A stretch of DNA of 64,000 nucleotides from Adiantum capillus-veneris (GCA_014529385.2 CM043960.1:40107281-40171280), one strand, 5' to 3'; counted from the first letter of the stretch, positions 1 to 11,884 are shown. The notes: generated by a model from the letters alone, not told the origin. A program made the numbers and translations.

Positions 1-58
1 AGCTAAAGACAACCCTATGACAAGACTGCACAAGGTCGTGTCAAGGGACGACACGAGC

Positions 59-620
59 TAGGAAGGGGGGAGTGTTTGGAGGTGATAACAAAATACAAGT
101 GCCCACCTAGCCAAGGCGCCGTTGGGTCAGCCGGCCAAAGTTTTGATGTGGTCACATTATTTTTCCGATGTTTAATACATCAAACCTTGTAAAAGCCTAA
201 TGACAATCGTCTATGTCAAGTCTGAGTCAAAGATGTAATTTTTCCAATGATGTATGTAACGGTCCATGAGAAGTTGGCCGCCGGCCACTTTAGAAAGCCC
301 TAGGTATATAATACACTAAGGTTAGTGGGAAAGGGAGATTATTTTTTGAAGATAAGGGACTACTGCGTTACGTATAGAGAGCTACCTCTTTGCTCCAACT
401 TGTAATCATCGCTTCTGTGGCTACGGTAATCCAAATTCAGTTTTGTTTCTTGCATTGTGTTCCTCTTACTCTGCTCTTCCATTCAAGTGTAAGCATTCAA
501 GATTCGGTAAAGGTTTCAACCGCATCTGTTTAGGCCTTAAATCACTGTTTTGAGTGTTTATATGCGTATTTTATGTTGTTTTGACCCTAGGAGAGGCTTT
601 AGGGACCTAAAAACGAACCT
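59..620 (+). mobile_element. 3' end of an LTR retrotransposon (PPT plus LTR start)
   Basis: A purine run (59-72, GGAAGGGGGGAG) looks like a polypurine tract and is followed at 73 by TGTTTGGAGG, a plausible LTR start beginning TG. A TATA-like box (TATATAATA) lies at 305-313, about 230 bp into the LTR, which fits a U3 promoter on the + strand. The internal part of the element would lie left of the window. The LTR end is not resolved: no second copy is present to align, and candidate CA ends occur near 527 and later. The stretch 620-1613 holds no gene I recognise and could be the rest of a long LTR. Confidence 0.5.
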
Positions 621-1613
621 TTAGGATCATTCTTTTACTGTTTTTGCGTGCTGTGGGACGAACGATCGCGATCGTGTACCTCTCCAGAATGCTATGACAG
701 TGATAGGATATGTTCCTGATAGTCCCCTGTAGCTTCCCTTCAAATTTCGTGCGATTCCGATATGATTTGCATGGTGAACGGGCGTGATGACTGTAGAGCT
801 ATGTAGAAGGACATATGCAGATTACTTGGCTTTCGTGCGTTTGATTTTCTTGTGGAGTTAGTAGTTGCATCTCTTCGAGTTCACTTCATTAGGATTGACA
901 CCCTAGTGAGTTTCCATGCCTCATCCGAGTCGCTTCCCCTGTATCGATAATTTTATGTTGATGCTTGAGAGCTATGCTATGGACGTCCGTCGCGGTGACC
1001 CGAAAACACACATGTATGCAGGCAGCCCTACAATAAGAGACTGGAGTCATCATTTCTAGCGGGAGGCAAAGGGCTCACATTAGGTGTGCAACACCAAGGA
1101 GGATTCAAATGAGTAAAGGATTGCTAACTACGAGACCAAGGCCAATACCCTCGATTGGCAATGATTATCCTCCAATGGAATCACATTAGTATTTTGGAAA
1201 GATAATTTTTCAAACATTCAAATTTGCTTTCCATTAATTTTCCAAGAGGAAATTTTGAAAATTAGGTTTATTTTGCAGGTTTTAACACTATTTTTCTCTA
1301 TTTTGGGGCATAATTTCTCCTTTTCCCCTTTCCCTCAACCGGTATTTTTGAAATTAAAAACGACATGATATTAATCTAAGACACATTTTTCCCAAACACT
1401 GAATTAAAGCCCCGCCTTGCACGACCGTTGCCGTGAGCACTGTAGCAACAGGCAATGCCATGTGTCCCCTTGCAGAACCCCTTTTTTCTTGCCTATGTCA
1501 TGAGTTTGAGATGTAAAAACTTGGGAAAGCTTCGATGTTCACATTGGAGCTCTCAACATTGTAGTATCCGCTGACTCGCCAAAAAAGATGAAGAAAGTGT
1601 AGAGACGGATGTG

Positions 1614-1614
1614 G

Positions 1615-1689
<75 letters not shown>
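1614..1689. repeat. (CT)n microsatellite
   Basis: An almost pure CT dinucleotide run of about 38 units. Long Arg-Glu ORFs read through it on the minus strand are artefacts of the repeat. The flanks (1690-1990) carry no recognisable gene. Confidence 0.95.
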
Positions 1690-1692
<3 letters not shown>

Positions 1693-1984
1693 GTGTGGAG
1701 GGCCGTAACTATGCAAAAATGGAGTCCGTCGGGATCACAGGTGGTGGACAGGTAGCGGTAGAGGAGTAGGTGGCTCAGCAAGCGCTTGTGGCGAGTGGGA
1801 CATGTATTGGATCCAAACTCTTGGCATCCTGGCCAACAAAGGATTGAGGTTGTATAAGGGTGTGGGGCTTGTGGGGGATCAACTGTTGGCAATCTACGTT
1901 AGGTTTAGTTACGCTAGGTTATGTTCGGTTAGGTTAGGTAAAGCTACAGTAGGTTAAGTTAGGTTAAGCTACGTTCGACAATAT

Positions 1985-2640
1985 GGCAAGCTATAGAGCT
2001 TACCCACAATGCATATTAAGAATAACACAACGGCGATCCGTTCGTCAATACGGCAATCCATAAAGCTTACCCACAACACATATGCATTGTGGGCAAGATA
2101 TATGGCTTTCCATATTGCCAACGGTACGCCATTGTATTATTTGTTTCAAGTCCTAAAATAGCACCATGGCGAGCCGTTTGGCAATACGGCAAGCCATAGA
2201 CCTTGCTTACAATGCATATGCATTGTGGGCAAGCTTTATGGCTTGCCATATTTCCAAATGGCTCACCATGGTGTTTCTATATGTTTGCGAGCGATTTTCA
2301 AGCGGTAAAATTACCTCGTGCCCCTAAAAACAACACAATGGCGATCCGTGTGGCAATACGGCAAGTCATAAAGCTTGCCTACAAGGCGTATGCATTTTGG
2401 GAAGCTCTATGGCTTGTCATATTGCCAACGACTCTCCATTGTGTTGTCTATATGTTTGCGAGCAGTTTTTAGGCCATAAAATCGCTTCGCAACTCTTATA
2501 AAAACACAATGGTGAACGGTTTGCCAAATTGGCAAGCCATAGAGCTTGCCCACATCGCATATGCAATGTGGGCAAGTTGTATGGCTTGTCGTTTTGCTAA
2601 ATACCTCACCATTGTGTTTTTTTTATGTTAGGCTAGGTTA
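1985..2640. repeat. Dyad-symmetric tandem array (about 4 units of 145-170 bp)
   Basis: Four units, each an imperfect inverted repeat centred on a CATATGCAT-like core near 2080, 2218, 2390 and 2558. In the best unit the arms are 2162-2216 and 2219-2273, separated by 2 bp, and about 47 of 55 positions pair. The arms contain GGCAAGCCATA and its complement TATGGCTTGCC. Neighbouring units run head to tail, so each strand shows alternating inverted half-units. Short ORFs here (for example 2067-2249 and 2203-2472) are shadows of the symmetry. The array lies 5' of CACTA element A. Confidence 0.85.
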
Positions 2641-3440
2641 GGTTAGGTTAGATTTAGGTTATATGTTAGGTGAGATTATAGGTTAGGTTAGAGCTATCGA
2701 TGGCATAATAGTCGAGAAAATACAAACGAACTTCGAATATGACTCGTGTACTTCTAAAAACGCAAACGGACTTTGGTTAGGTTAGGTTATAGGTTAGGTA
2801 GATGTTATAAGTTAAGTTGCATTAAGTTAAGTTGGGTATAGGTTTTACGTTAGGTTAGATTATAGGTTAGGCATAACGATTATAGGTTAGGTTAGAGCTA
2901 GCGTCAAATTAATAGTAAAAAAATACAATCGGACTTCGAAGATGACTCATGTACTTCTGAAAACGTAAACGGATTTCGGTTAGGTTAGGTTATAGGTTAG
3001 GTAGATGTTAAAAGATAGGTTACATTAAGTTAGGTTAGGTATAAGTTTTACGTTAGGTTAGATTATAGGTTAGGTTAGAGCTAGCGTCAAATTAATAGTA
3101 GTAAAAATGCAATCGGACTTCAAAGATGACTCCTGTACTTCTAAAAACGCAAACGGTTAGGTTAGGTCATAGGTTAGGTAGATGTTATAAGTTCGGTTAT
3201 CTTAAGTTAAGTTAGGTATAGGTTTTACGTTAGGTTAGATTATAGGTTAGGCATAACGATTATAGGTTAGGTTAGAGCTATCGTCAAATTAATAGTAGAA
3301 AAACGCAATCGGACTTCGAACATGACTCGTGTAATTTTAAAAACACAAACGAACTTCGCTCAGGTTAGGTTTAGGTTATAAGTTAGGTTAGGGTTATGTT
3401 ATAGGTTAGGTTAGAGCTAGCATCAAATTCATAGTAGAAA
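2620..3440 (+). repeat. TTAGG-rich tandem repeat, period about 190-200 bp
   Basis: Runs of GGTTAGGTTAGGTTA alternate with a non-telomeric segment containing GACTCGTGTACTTCTAAAAA, which recurs near 2741, 2944, 3128 and 3323. At least four diverged units are present. TTAGG is the arthropod-type telomere motif; the usual plant motif is TTTAGGG. Here the pentamer is imperfect and embedded in longer units, so a telomeric origin is not supported. No gene is seen. Confidence 0.8.
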
Positions 3441-3790
3441 AAATGCAATCGGACTTCAAAAGTGTACACAGACTTCAAGAACCTTAATATATAGTCATTG
3501 ACCAATACAGACGATATTATTACCCTGTGGTCCTAGTCTTCGTGCACCTCTAGACCGAGATGTGCGGGGATCTGGCTTGGCTAGAGAATGTGAGGTTGTT
3601 AGAGCTAACAGATAATAGTTGAAAAAATGCAATCGGACTTCAAAAGTGCACACAGACTTCAAGAAATTTAATATATAGTCATTGACCAATAAAGACGAGA
3701 TTATTACCCTGTGGTCCTGATCTCCGTGCACCTCTAGACCGAGGTGTGCGGGGATCGGGCCTAGCTAGAGAATGTAAGATTGTTAAAGCT
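3440..3790. repeat. Tandem duplication, period about 184 bp
   Basis: Two copies of a segment holding TATAGTCATTGACCAATA and CACCTCTAGACCGAG follow each other (about 3444-3607 and 3627-3790). They continue the flanking array through the shared TGCAATCGGACTTC start. No coding potential is evident. Confidence 0.8.
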
Positions 3791-3866
3791 TGTCATGTAC
3801 TTAATAGTGTGTAGTTATAACAACTAGAGTGTTTTAATTATTTGTTGCATCATTGGTAGATAAAGT

Positions 3867-5760
3867 ATGGACGATAGGATGGCGTGTCCTTGTACGCATT
3901 GCAAGCATCAGATCTTTCGAAAACAAAAAATCTGTGACCAACACATATGCAATCACGGTCTCTTTCCGATAGAGCAAGTACAAGACCTACATTATCGATC
4001 TCATGGTCTAGAGATTGAAGGTCAAAGTCCGCAAGTAGATATTGCTCCAACTTCATCCTAGAGAAGACGATTTTCAAACGAGCAGCCATCGACTGAGTCC
4101 TCCCAACCAATACCTGAAGCAACATTTCAAGAAGTAGAGATGGAGCAGATGTTGGATGCGTTCTTTGACATGGATTCCAACATAGAAGCTGACAACATTG
4201 AACGTAGGACCAACCTCAGCCATCCCATTCATATTGACGACATGATAGCAACGATGAGGAGGGCGAGATGATGCAAAGTCTTGCACGCATGCCGCTCTAC
4301 ACTGGTGCAAAAATCTCAGTTCTCTGTATCGCGTTCATAATGCTTAATTTGCAGTCTATCTACAGTTGGTATGACGCCTCATTCACAGAGCTTTTTAGGT
4401 AAACATATTTATCCTAAGTATGATAAAGTCCAATTACGGTACATATAAAGTGATCAAACGGCTGACATGTTCATGTAACGTCAGGTTGCTGAATGAGCAA
4501 ATCTTGCGAGAAGGGAATCACATGCCCCCTACCCGCCGTCTAGCCGCTAAAAAGCTTCTTACTAATTTGGGCTTGTATTATCAAAAAATACATGCATGTC
4601 CTAATTATTGTTTACTTTTTTGCAATGAGTATGCAAACCTAGAACAGTGTCCCAATTGTGGATCAAATAGGTACAGGGAGGACACACAAGGAAAATTGAT
4701 CCCTGCAAGGGTCCTTCGACACTTTCCTATCATTCCAAGAATAAAGAGCATGTTTAGGTGCAAGTCCATAGCCGCTTTCATGACATGGCATTCAAATACT
4801 AGATCGATAGATGATGTTATGCGGGTACTTGCTGACTCTCCCGCATGGAAGCACATAGAAGAAAGTTGGCCTACATTTAAGAACGAGCCTCGATGTATCC
4901 GCTTTGGTCTGTCAATGGACGGAATAAACCCATTTGGATTACGGAGTTCTTCATGGAGCACATGGCCTATTTGTCTGGTTAATTATAATCTTCCGCCATG
5001 GCTCGCTATCAAGAAGGGTCATCCGTTGTTGTCATTGATCGTCCCAAGAAAGTACATAGCAAAGAACATGGATGTCTATCTGGCACCACTTATAGAAGAG
5101 CTCCAAATCTTATGTGGATAGGAATCAATGTGATTGATATGTCCCAACCAATCGGATGACGGAATGTACATGTGCAAGGAATTCTCATGTGGACCATGCA
5201 CAATTGGCCAGGGTTCAGTGAGTGCTCAGATAAGTGCCTTTATAAACCTCACATGCATGTGATTCATGGCTATGTCAACGCTTTTAAATATTAATATGTG
5301 ATGTTTCAGGCTTGAGTTACTCAGGCAATCATGCATGTCCCAAATGTGGTCCTCGACTTGGCTTCCGCCGCTCTGAGCATTTGAGCAAGACAGTTTACAA
5401 GGAGCATGGTAGATTTTTGCCTGAAGGACATGAGCTATGTGGACCAAACATATGCAAACATGACATGCATCCACTGAAAGCGAGCAATTGGAAAAACATG
5501 TGGCTGGAGAGGGGAGATTGGATGCCACTTGGAATGAAAAGACTTTCTATTTTCCATGATCTTTCGTAATGGAGTGACTTGCTGATTAATTGAGCAATTG
5601 TGTGAACCTAGAGATGAGATGTCAAATAGTGAAGCTGATGCGGAGAGTGATGAACAAGTAGAGTTTCAAGACGGCCGGAGATGCACAAGTACAGATTGAG
5701 ATAGACATATTTGGTGCATCAGATCTCATAGAGGATGAGAGATTAACTAATGACTTTTGC
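3867..5760 (+). pseudogene. CACTA element A: TNP2-type transposase pseudogene
   Basis: Remnant of the CACTA (En/Spm) transposase, the enzyme that binds and cuts the element ends. The first exon (ATG 3867) encodes a transposase-associated zinc-binding domain (MACPCTHCKHQ, then DQHICNHG) and is interrupted by TAG at 4059-4061. Reading continues in frame through acidic sequence to about 4270, then shifts frame and ends at FTELF before a GTAAAC donor near 4398. The next exon (from about 4484 after a CAG) holds Transposase_21: KIHACPNYCLLFCNE, CPNCGSNRY, HFPIIPRIKSMF and DMDVYLAPLIEEL-like blocks. A frameshift near 5113 separates LWIGINVID and ILMWTMHNWPGF. A further exon, 5304-5569, has HACPKCGP and GRFLPEGH. 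DUF4218 and most of DUF4216 are missing; an acidic tail resumes at about 5615-5760, so an internal deletion is likely. It cannot make active transposase. Confidence 0.85.
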
Positions 5761-5916
5761 TAGGAAACCTTTTGTAAAGCTCTTTTTATTAGTCTACAAT
5801 ACACTTTAGATTTTGGTCATTTATATAGAAGTTTCATTGATTTGTTATTTGTTTTGATTAAGGATTCCTTACGTAAACTAACGTATTCTGTGGGTGTTGT
5901 TTGTGTATGATTAGCC

Positions 5917-7036
5917 ATGGCCAATTATGATGAGCCGTACTCTCCTAGTTTTAGTTTTCGAGTCACTCCGACTGGCATGTCACCCGAGCAGATGGGATCG
6001 TTTTTGTCTCAGTTCACACCAGAGCAAATCGCGATGTCACAACACCTTTGGGGTGCAGGTACCTCTAGATCTACTACAGTCGACCCTACGCCCGGGACTA
6101 GTGTGGTCCCTACACCGAGCGACCCCACACCTCAGTCTAGTGTGCCCCCTACACCTAGGACTCGTGTACCCTCTACACCGACGGGTGGTTCATCCTTGAG
6201 ACGACGTAGCCGTCATTCTGGAGGTGCTGGTTGCTATGGTAGCGGTTATACCGATGCGTCCACACCATCGAGAGAGTGTCCACCACTCTCTTCAGTAGAT
6301 AGTTCACCGATGGGTACACCACGTACACCTTGGGTATCACACAGGCATGATCCTAGCAAGGTGTACATGAGCAGGGATGGGGCTATTGTGGCAGATAGGG
6401 TGGGAAAGGCAATGCGACAGAGGATTCGATAGCTTTGTACGATTTAGTTTGGTGTCACTGTGATGGAGATTTGGGAAAATCTCAATCTTGAGAGAAAGAA
6501 TTACATCATCGACGCCATTCAAAGAGCGTACATGCCCATAGAGGGGTACGATCAGGTCTCGAACGCCTCGATTTTGAGTGTGGCGAGGTCCATAATGTCC
6601 CACCATCGGTCAGAGGCTAGAGACAGGTTCAATGACAACGATCCCAAGCCGGCACATGGTTGGACGCAGAGGAGTGGATTGAAATTGCACGAGAGACACA
6701 AGACAATCCGAATAGATTTCAGCAGCACAGAGATGCAACCAGAGCACGTTGGGAGTCTGTTGGAGCGTCACATATTGAGAGTGGAGGCTACAATACGCTT
6801 CGATATGAGTTTGTAGGTATTATACATATGCTGTAAATTATTGATAATATATATGTTATTTGAAGATTTATCTAATGATTAAACCATAATTTTGCAAGAA
6901 GTTGCCGTGAAGCGCCTTCCGACACGCCAAGAGGAGAAGTATGGGTACAAGCATGGACTTGTGGCCCTTTTGACCCAGCTACTCTGCAGGAGGAGGGAGA
7001 GGACATTGATTGGGAGGCATTACCATGAGGGCTTCT
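5917..7036 (+). pseudogene. CACTA element A: TNPA/Ptta-like second gene, decayed
   Basis: The accessory gene that follows TNP2 in plant CACTA elements, of the En/Spm-like (Ptta, Transposase_24) type. Exon 1 starts at ATG 5917 and has a Thr/Pro/Ser-rich N-terminal half (PTPGTSVVPTPSDPTPQ). The helical domain follows (YMSRDGAIVADRVGKAM, then IWENLNLERKNYIIDAI), interrupted by two in-frame stops between 6430 and 6460. A frameshift near 6650 precedes WLDAEEWIEIARET and GGYNTLRYEF, which ends at a GTAGGT donor (about 6815). Exon 2 (about 6897-7036) encodes SDTPRGEVWVQAWTCG to a TGA. The same exon plan and the GG-aromatic motif before the donor recur in elements B and C. It is a pseudogene because of the stops and the frameshift. 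Confidence 0.75.
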
Positions 7037-7079
7037 CACTCAGTGATTATTTGCATATGTACAGTTTTGTAGTACTTAT

Positions 7080-7330
7080 GTTTATGGTTTATGGTTATGT
7101 TTATGGTATGGTTAAGGTTTGACAGTCAACATAAAATTATGGTTTTGCTATGATGGTATGACAATCATCGGATGGTTATGGTTATGGTTATGGTTTTGGT
7201 TCAGGCGATGGTTATGGTTTTGCTATGATGGTATATCAATCATGCTATGGTTATGGTTATGGTTCTGGTTCAGGTGATGGTTATGGTTACGGTATGACAA
7301 GTAAGTTATAGTAATAGTTATGGTATGGAA
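7080..7330 (+). repeat. (GGTTAT)-based repeat, Gly-Tyr-rich frame
   Basis: Irregular GGTTATGGTTATGG repeats with a longer unit (GGTTCAGG.GATGGTTATGG) occurring twice, near 7198 and 7268. In one + frame this reads as Gly-Tyr, Gly-Ser and Gly-Asp repeats with few stops. It lies 3' of the TNPA-like gene inside element A. It could be a low-complexity coding tail or just a minisatellite. Confidence 0.7.
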
Positions 7331-7599
7331 AACAGGTTATGTTTATGGTTATACAGTTTTTGAATCATGTTTTAATTATGTTAACAGGTTATGTTATTCT
7401 TACAATTTTGCTAATTGCCATACCCTCTCTCTTTAGCGTCAGCTTGTAGGTGGAGTGCGGTTGCTTGTGCACTCTTCCTTTGGGCACAAAGGGATATTTT
7501 CTTTTGCTGCAGTACATGCAACATTAGTTCCCAGCCCTCTCTGCCCATTTTTTTTTTGCAGGTTTTGGTCGTCGATACAAGTGATGGTATCACCGTCAG

Positions 7600-7828
7600 T
7601 AGAGCCAACGGACTGAGCGTCGGAATTTAATATATTAATACCGATGCTTATTACGTTGATTATTATGATACCTATTCAAAGGCCTATTCCGACGCAGGCA
7701 ATACCGATGGTCATACTGACGCTACGATACCGGAGTCTCTTCCGAGGCTTATTTCAACGCTTTTTAGTTTAAAAATTAGCGCTATTTCGTCGGTACCTGC
7801 GCCGACTTCTACGCAACGTCTTGTAGTG
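7600..7828 (+). mobile_element. CACTA element A: right subterminal region and terminal inverted repeat
   Basis: The stretch ends at 7821-7828 with TTGTAGTG, the complement of CACTACAA, the usual CACTA terminus. The 200 bp before it are dense in short motifs such as ACCGATG, CCGACG and CGTCGG in both orientations, as expected for subterminal transposase-binding repeats. The matching left end (CACTACAAGACG) was not found between 1 and 3867, so the left end is lost, diverged or outside the window. Confidence 0.65.
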
Positions 7829-9179
7829 TTTGTAATAAGAAACCTTGGAAAGGCTAGGAACCTAACTAGGCTATCCCACAAGTTTTATCATCACTGGGAT
7901 CTTTGCTCTGCTTCTCAAAATATTTATTTGAAAGGAACATAAGGTAGATTAAGTTTGTAAGCCTTTTCCAAAAAAAAAAAGAATTGGAAATATTGTGAAG
8001 GTGCTGCTTGCACACTTGGTAGAGGAGACAAGATACCCAAGTCCAGGGACGAGGATAGGGATATGCGTGGAGAAATATATGTGATTTCTTGAAAGATAAC
8101 TAGATAACTTAAATAATACTAAATAAAAAAGGAAGTAAAATATTCTATAAAGGAAAAACATGGGAACGACCTGATAAATGCACACTTGCAAGGGTATGCA
8201 ACAATTTCTTGCTTCTTTCAAATGCTTGAAATGTATTCTTGGTTTGACTTGATTGGAATATTGTTTTTTAGTATCATAGTATTATCTTGGGAAGATGCAT
8301 TTACCAAACTGTTTGGTGGGAGGGTAAATTTTGGAGGGTTAACCTTTGGCTGGAAAGTTGAACTCATTTGTTTTGTTGTCCATTAAGTTAAATCAAAAAT
8401 GGGAAAAAGGGATTCCAACTTGTGGAGGAGGAGTCAAACTTGGAAGTGAGGGATTTGTGTAGTATGTAAACACACTCATCTTAGGAGAGCGCACTCATGA
8501 TTGTGCTCGGTCATAACCGGGGAAAAACTGTAAGTGACCTTGAATCGAGGGTGAATTAGAGAGCTCTCACCATTGATCCTGGAAGGTAGATCTCAAATCT
8601 AGTTTGATGGATTTGATTGGAAAGTTTTGAGTCAATAAGGAAAGATGTTTTTGGGGTTGAGGGTTCCATATGAGAAAAAGTGAATGTTATCACCAATTGA
8701 GTTGGCATCAAAGATCAGGAGGAGTCTTGTCTTGGTGAGGTCTCAAAAGAGGGGGATGTCCAAAATTGTGGTATCTCCATTTGAAGATGGTGCATTTGAT
8801 GGTTCTAGGCATGGCCCTCACATAGCCATTTGACTTAGCTCCCACCCCCTTTGATGCAAGACAGAGCATTGGGGCAATGGATAAGAGTCAAATCGATTGT
8901 ACACATTATGCTCACTACAAGTTCAAGAGTCTGAGTACCACACACTACTAGAGTGTTCAGTTTTTGATCACATCTGAACTTCCTTTCCTCATATTTTTTA
9001 CCATGACTTAGACCTACACACTTTAATGTCCTATCCACAGCGTGGGCTCTCCACTGCGACTCTCATCACCACAATTTTAGAGCATCAAGATTCACTCATC
9101 GGCCACACACATACTAATAGTCATCACATGTAAGTTTTGTCTCATAGGTCATATTTGACCTCCGAGGATGATAATAAAA

Positions 9180-9181
<2 letters not shown>
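7829..9181. other. No recognisable gene
   Basis: AT-rich DNA with only short ORFs on both strands and no domain I recognise. An ORF on the minus strand (8835-9038) shows no family motif. Confidence 0.5.

Positions 9182-9263
<82 letters not shown>
9182..9263. repeat. Compound (TG)n(TC)n microsatellite
   Basis: About 16 TG units run directly into about 24 TC units. Confidence 0.95.
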
Positions 9264-9265
<2 letters not shown>

Positions 9266-11150
9266 TTCATCATAGATGAAAGCTTGAAAGCTTCCATGGA
9301 AGATGGGCAAAAAGAGGTGCCAAAAAGGTTGTGTCTATGGCTCTAGGGGCTAGAGAGAGAGCACAAGGCTATCATAATTGTGCAATGCAAGGGCCTGTAG
9401 GAAGAGTTGAAGTAGGTTGGCATGGGAAGCAAGTCTTCTGATGAAGATAGCTTGAGGAACTATGGCGGTGGGAAGGGAGGCTTACAAAGAGGAGGATTTG
9501 AACTTCAACCTCCACTAATTGGAGCATTGCCAACACCAAAAGGTATTGCAATACTTTTCTCTTCAACTTTTGTTTGAGGTTGATGGCCCTTTGATGTCCC
9601 TACAAGTAGGCAGAATGCCTTTTCCCGTGCACGTTTCCAATAGCAGTTTGCCATTGCCATGGTAAAGTAAGTTCATTTTGGGGGCCCTAATCTTGGGATT
9701 GCACATTTCAAGCCAAAGAATACGGAAAGAAGCATTCCTAGGGGCCTTATGGTGGTTCATAAGGGTCAACCAAAGAAGAGGATTGGTTGGTAATATTAGT
9801 GGTAAGCAAGAGCACAAAGTGATGTGCAATAAATACACAAAAAATTCAGGCTAGAATCGGCAAAAAGTGACCCACCATGGGCCAAAAAGGTCATCCCAAA
9901 TCCTAGAATGTTTGCTCAAAACAGGTGATGCAGTTGGCAAGACATGTCGGTACAAGGTAATTCAACATCGCAAGTAGTTGCATGAGCTCAAGAGCTTTGA
10001 GTAGCTTGCAGTAGGTCTTTAGTATGATGAATGAGGAAACCCATGCAAATCCATGAGCCTTTAATCTTGCTTATTCATGAGTCTCTACATCAAGCTTATG
10101 ATCTTTTCAATCTCTAATGCTAACAAAGTGATTCCTTTGAGGGACTTGGTTCATACGTAGCAGAACTTTTCACACAGATTTTTTTGACAATTGGTACGCC
10201 ACTAAAATCGCAATTGATATTCTAATTTTTTTCAATTTTTTTTAAAAAAACACAAATTTAAGAAGACTTTGATATCACTGCTCGCATTCAAGGAGGCAAG
10301 GAGCAAGTTTGAAACACATTACATCATCAAGGGTTTGTAATGGATATTTTATGCATCTACCCTCTGTAGCACTAGGCAAGTCATGCAATAGTGAAATATG
10401 ACTTCCATGAACTGCAAGTACCTTCTATGCTTTGAGTACGATGCATAACTTGACAAGGTTGATTTTATGTTAGTGATCAACAAGCTCGTTTTTATTTTAA
10501 CTCTACCAAGCTTCCATGAAATGTAAGCGCATTATGGAATTTGGGAGGTCATTTGGAGGGACTTCTAAGACAAACAAGTTTTTGCCCTCTCTCTCTAAAA
10601 AATTCGTGTGGTAAAAGAAAGGGTGTCCTCATCAACCGTTCAGAAAGTGTACTTTGAAGTGGATTCTTTTGATAGAGTCATAGTGGACGTAATGATGGAT
10701 GAATTTCATTTCCATATGATGTATGCAGTAGGGAGTCTAGGGAGTAATGAAGCTATACTTTTTTGTTTCTTGATTTTCTTGACTATGTATTCATGGCTTC
10801 TTCATCCACCCCCCCAAACTGAATTATTGGATGTCAGCTCTCTAAATATAGTTTTCCCTTGACTAATGAGCTTATGAAATTAGACGAAAAAACATAGGCC
10901 ATTGGTAGTTATTGAAGAGCCGGCACAAAGGGTAGCAAGACTCAAAAGAGAGAAGGCGGCTTTTGAGCTAGAAAGTATAAACCATCTCCAAGAAGAGTCA
11001 AAATTCAAACTAAACACCCAATGATTGAAAAAAAGGATGACTCTTTGGCTAGCCTAAAGCATCTCTACCATAAAGAGGAATGACAACAAGAACAAGCCCA
11101 GGCATAAGAAGAAGACAATACACATACTCAAGAGGGTTTACCCAAAGAAT
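9264..11150. other. No recognisable gene
   Basis: Several ORFs of 60-91 codons occur on both strands (for example 9563-9838 minus and 10608-10862 plus). None shows a recognisable motif, signal peptide or supporting splice structure. Confidence 0.45.
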
Positions 11151-11205
11151 GCCTATTGGAGGGGGGACCGGCTCCGCATAAATCCGGTCCTCAATGGTTG
11201 TCATG
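11148..11205. repeat. Dispersed repeat with GGACCGG/CCGGTCC hairpin, copy 1
   Basis: The segment GCCTATTGGAGG, then GGACCGGCTCCGCATAAAT and CCGGTCCTCAATGG, recurs at 12831-12886 with a few changes. GGACCGG and CCGGTCC are complementary with a 12-bp loop. The two direct copies bracket about 1.7 kb of repetitive DNA and may mark the ends of an old insertion. Confidence 0.6.
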
Positions 11206-11254
11206 TTCTCTACCTCATAGTCAAGGATGACTATGATTTCAAGAGAGAGGTAAT

Positions 11255-11600
11255 GTCATAAAATCTAATATCTAACCAACCCAAATGATTTTCTCATATG
11301 AAATTGATCATTTAATGTGGGATAATAAATAAGAACAAGGGTTAGAATATAGACATGTCATACAATTTAATATCTAACCAACCCAAATGATTTTCTCATA
11401 TTAAACCAATCATTTAATGTGGTATAATAAACGAGAACAAGGGTTAGAATATAGACATGTGATTATGGATCTATCTCAACACGAGGTAAAGGGGTCCAAA
11501 TGAGATCGAGATGGTCTATCAAAGAGCAAGGCTAGATGATGGATCTTAAAAGACCTTAGGGTTAGCTTCATTAAATACCTCCAATAGTTAGTGTTAAAAG
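11255..11600. repeat. Dispersed repeat, two tandem subunits; related copy at 23.63 kb
   Basis: Two head-to-tail copies of a roughly 100-bp unit (ATATCTAACCAACCCAAATG to GGGTTAGAATATAGACATG), starting near 11255 and 11355. They are followed by a unique tail ending TTAGTGTTAAAAGTCCTTTG. The same order of blocks, with one subunit, is present at 23629-23838, so this is a mobile or duplicated repeat family. Confidence 0.75.
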
Positions 11601-11884
11601 TCCTTTGACCTTATGCAAGCTAGGGTTGAGCTTGAGGTGGGAACCTGACCTAATCTTGAGGTGGGAACCCCCCACCTAAGCTTATGGTGCTTGTCGTGCT
11701 TGCTGACTAAGGTGCTTGTCATGCTTGATGACTAAGGTGCTTGAGGTGCTTGTCATGCTTGATGAGGAAGGAACTTGATAAGCTTCCCATGCATGGGGGG
11801 TAAGGTGCTTGAGTCAGAAGAGAACCTAAAAAGGAGGGGGAAAGCCCCAAAGCTAGGGGAATCTTTGACTTACCCTCCCACTCA

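Noticed and set aside
1381-1460. CACTGTAGCAACAGG near 1438 as the left end of CACTA element A
   Set aside because: It differs from the right end (CACTACAAGACG in complement) at several bases, and the following sequence lacks the CCGAC/GTCGG subterminal motifs.
1498-1892. Arg-Glu repeat ORFs on the minus strand
   Set aside because: They are translations of the (CT)n microsatellite; the flanking residues show no domain.
9137-9346. 69-codon ORF with Cys-Val and Ser-Leu repeats
   Set aside because: Translation of the compound (TG)n(TC)n microsatellite.
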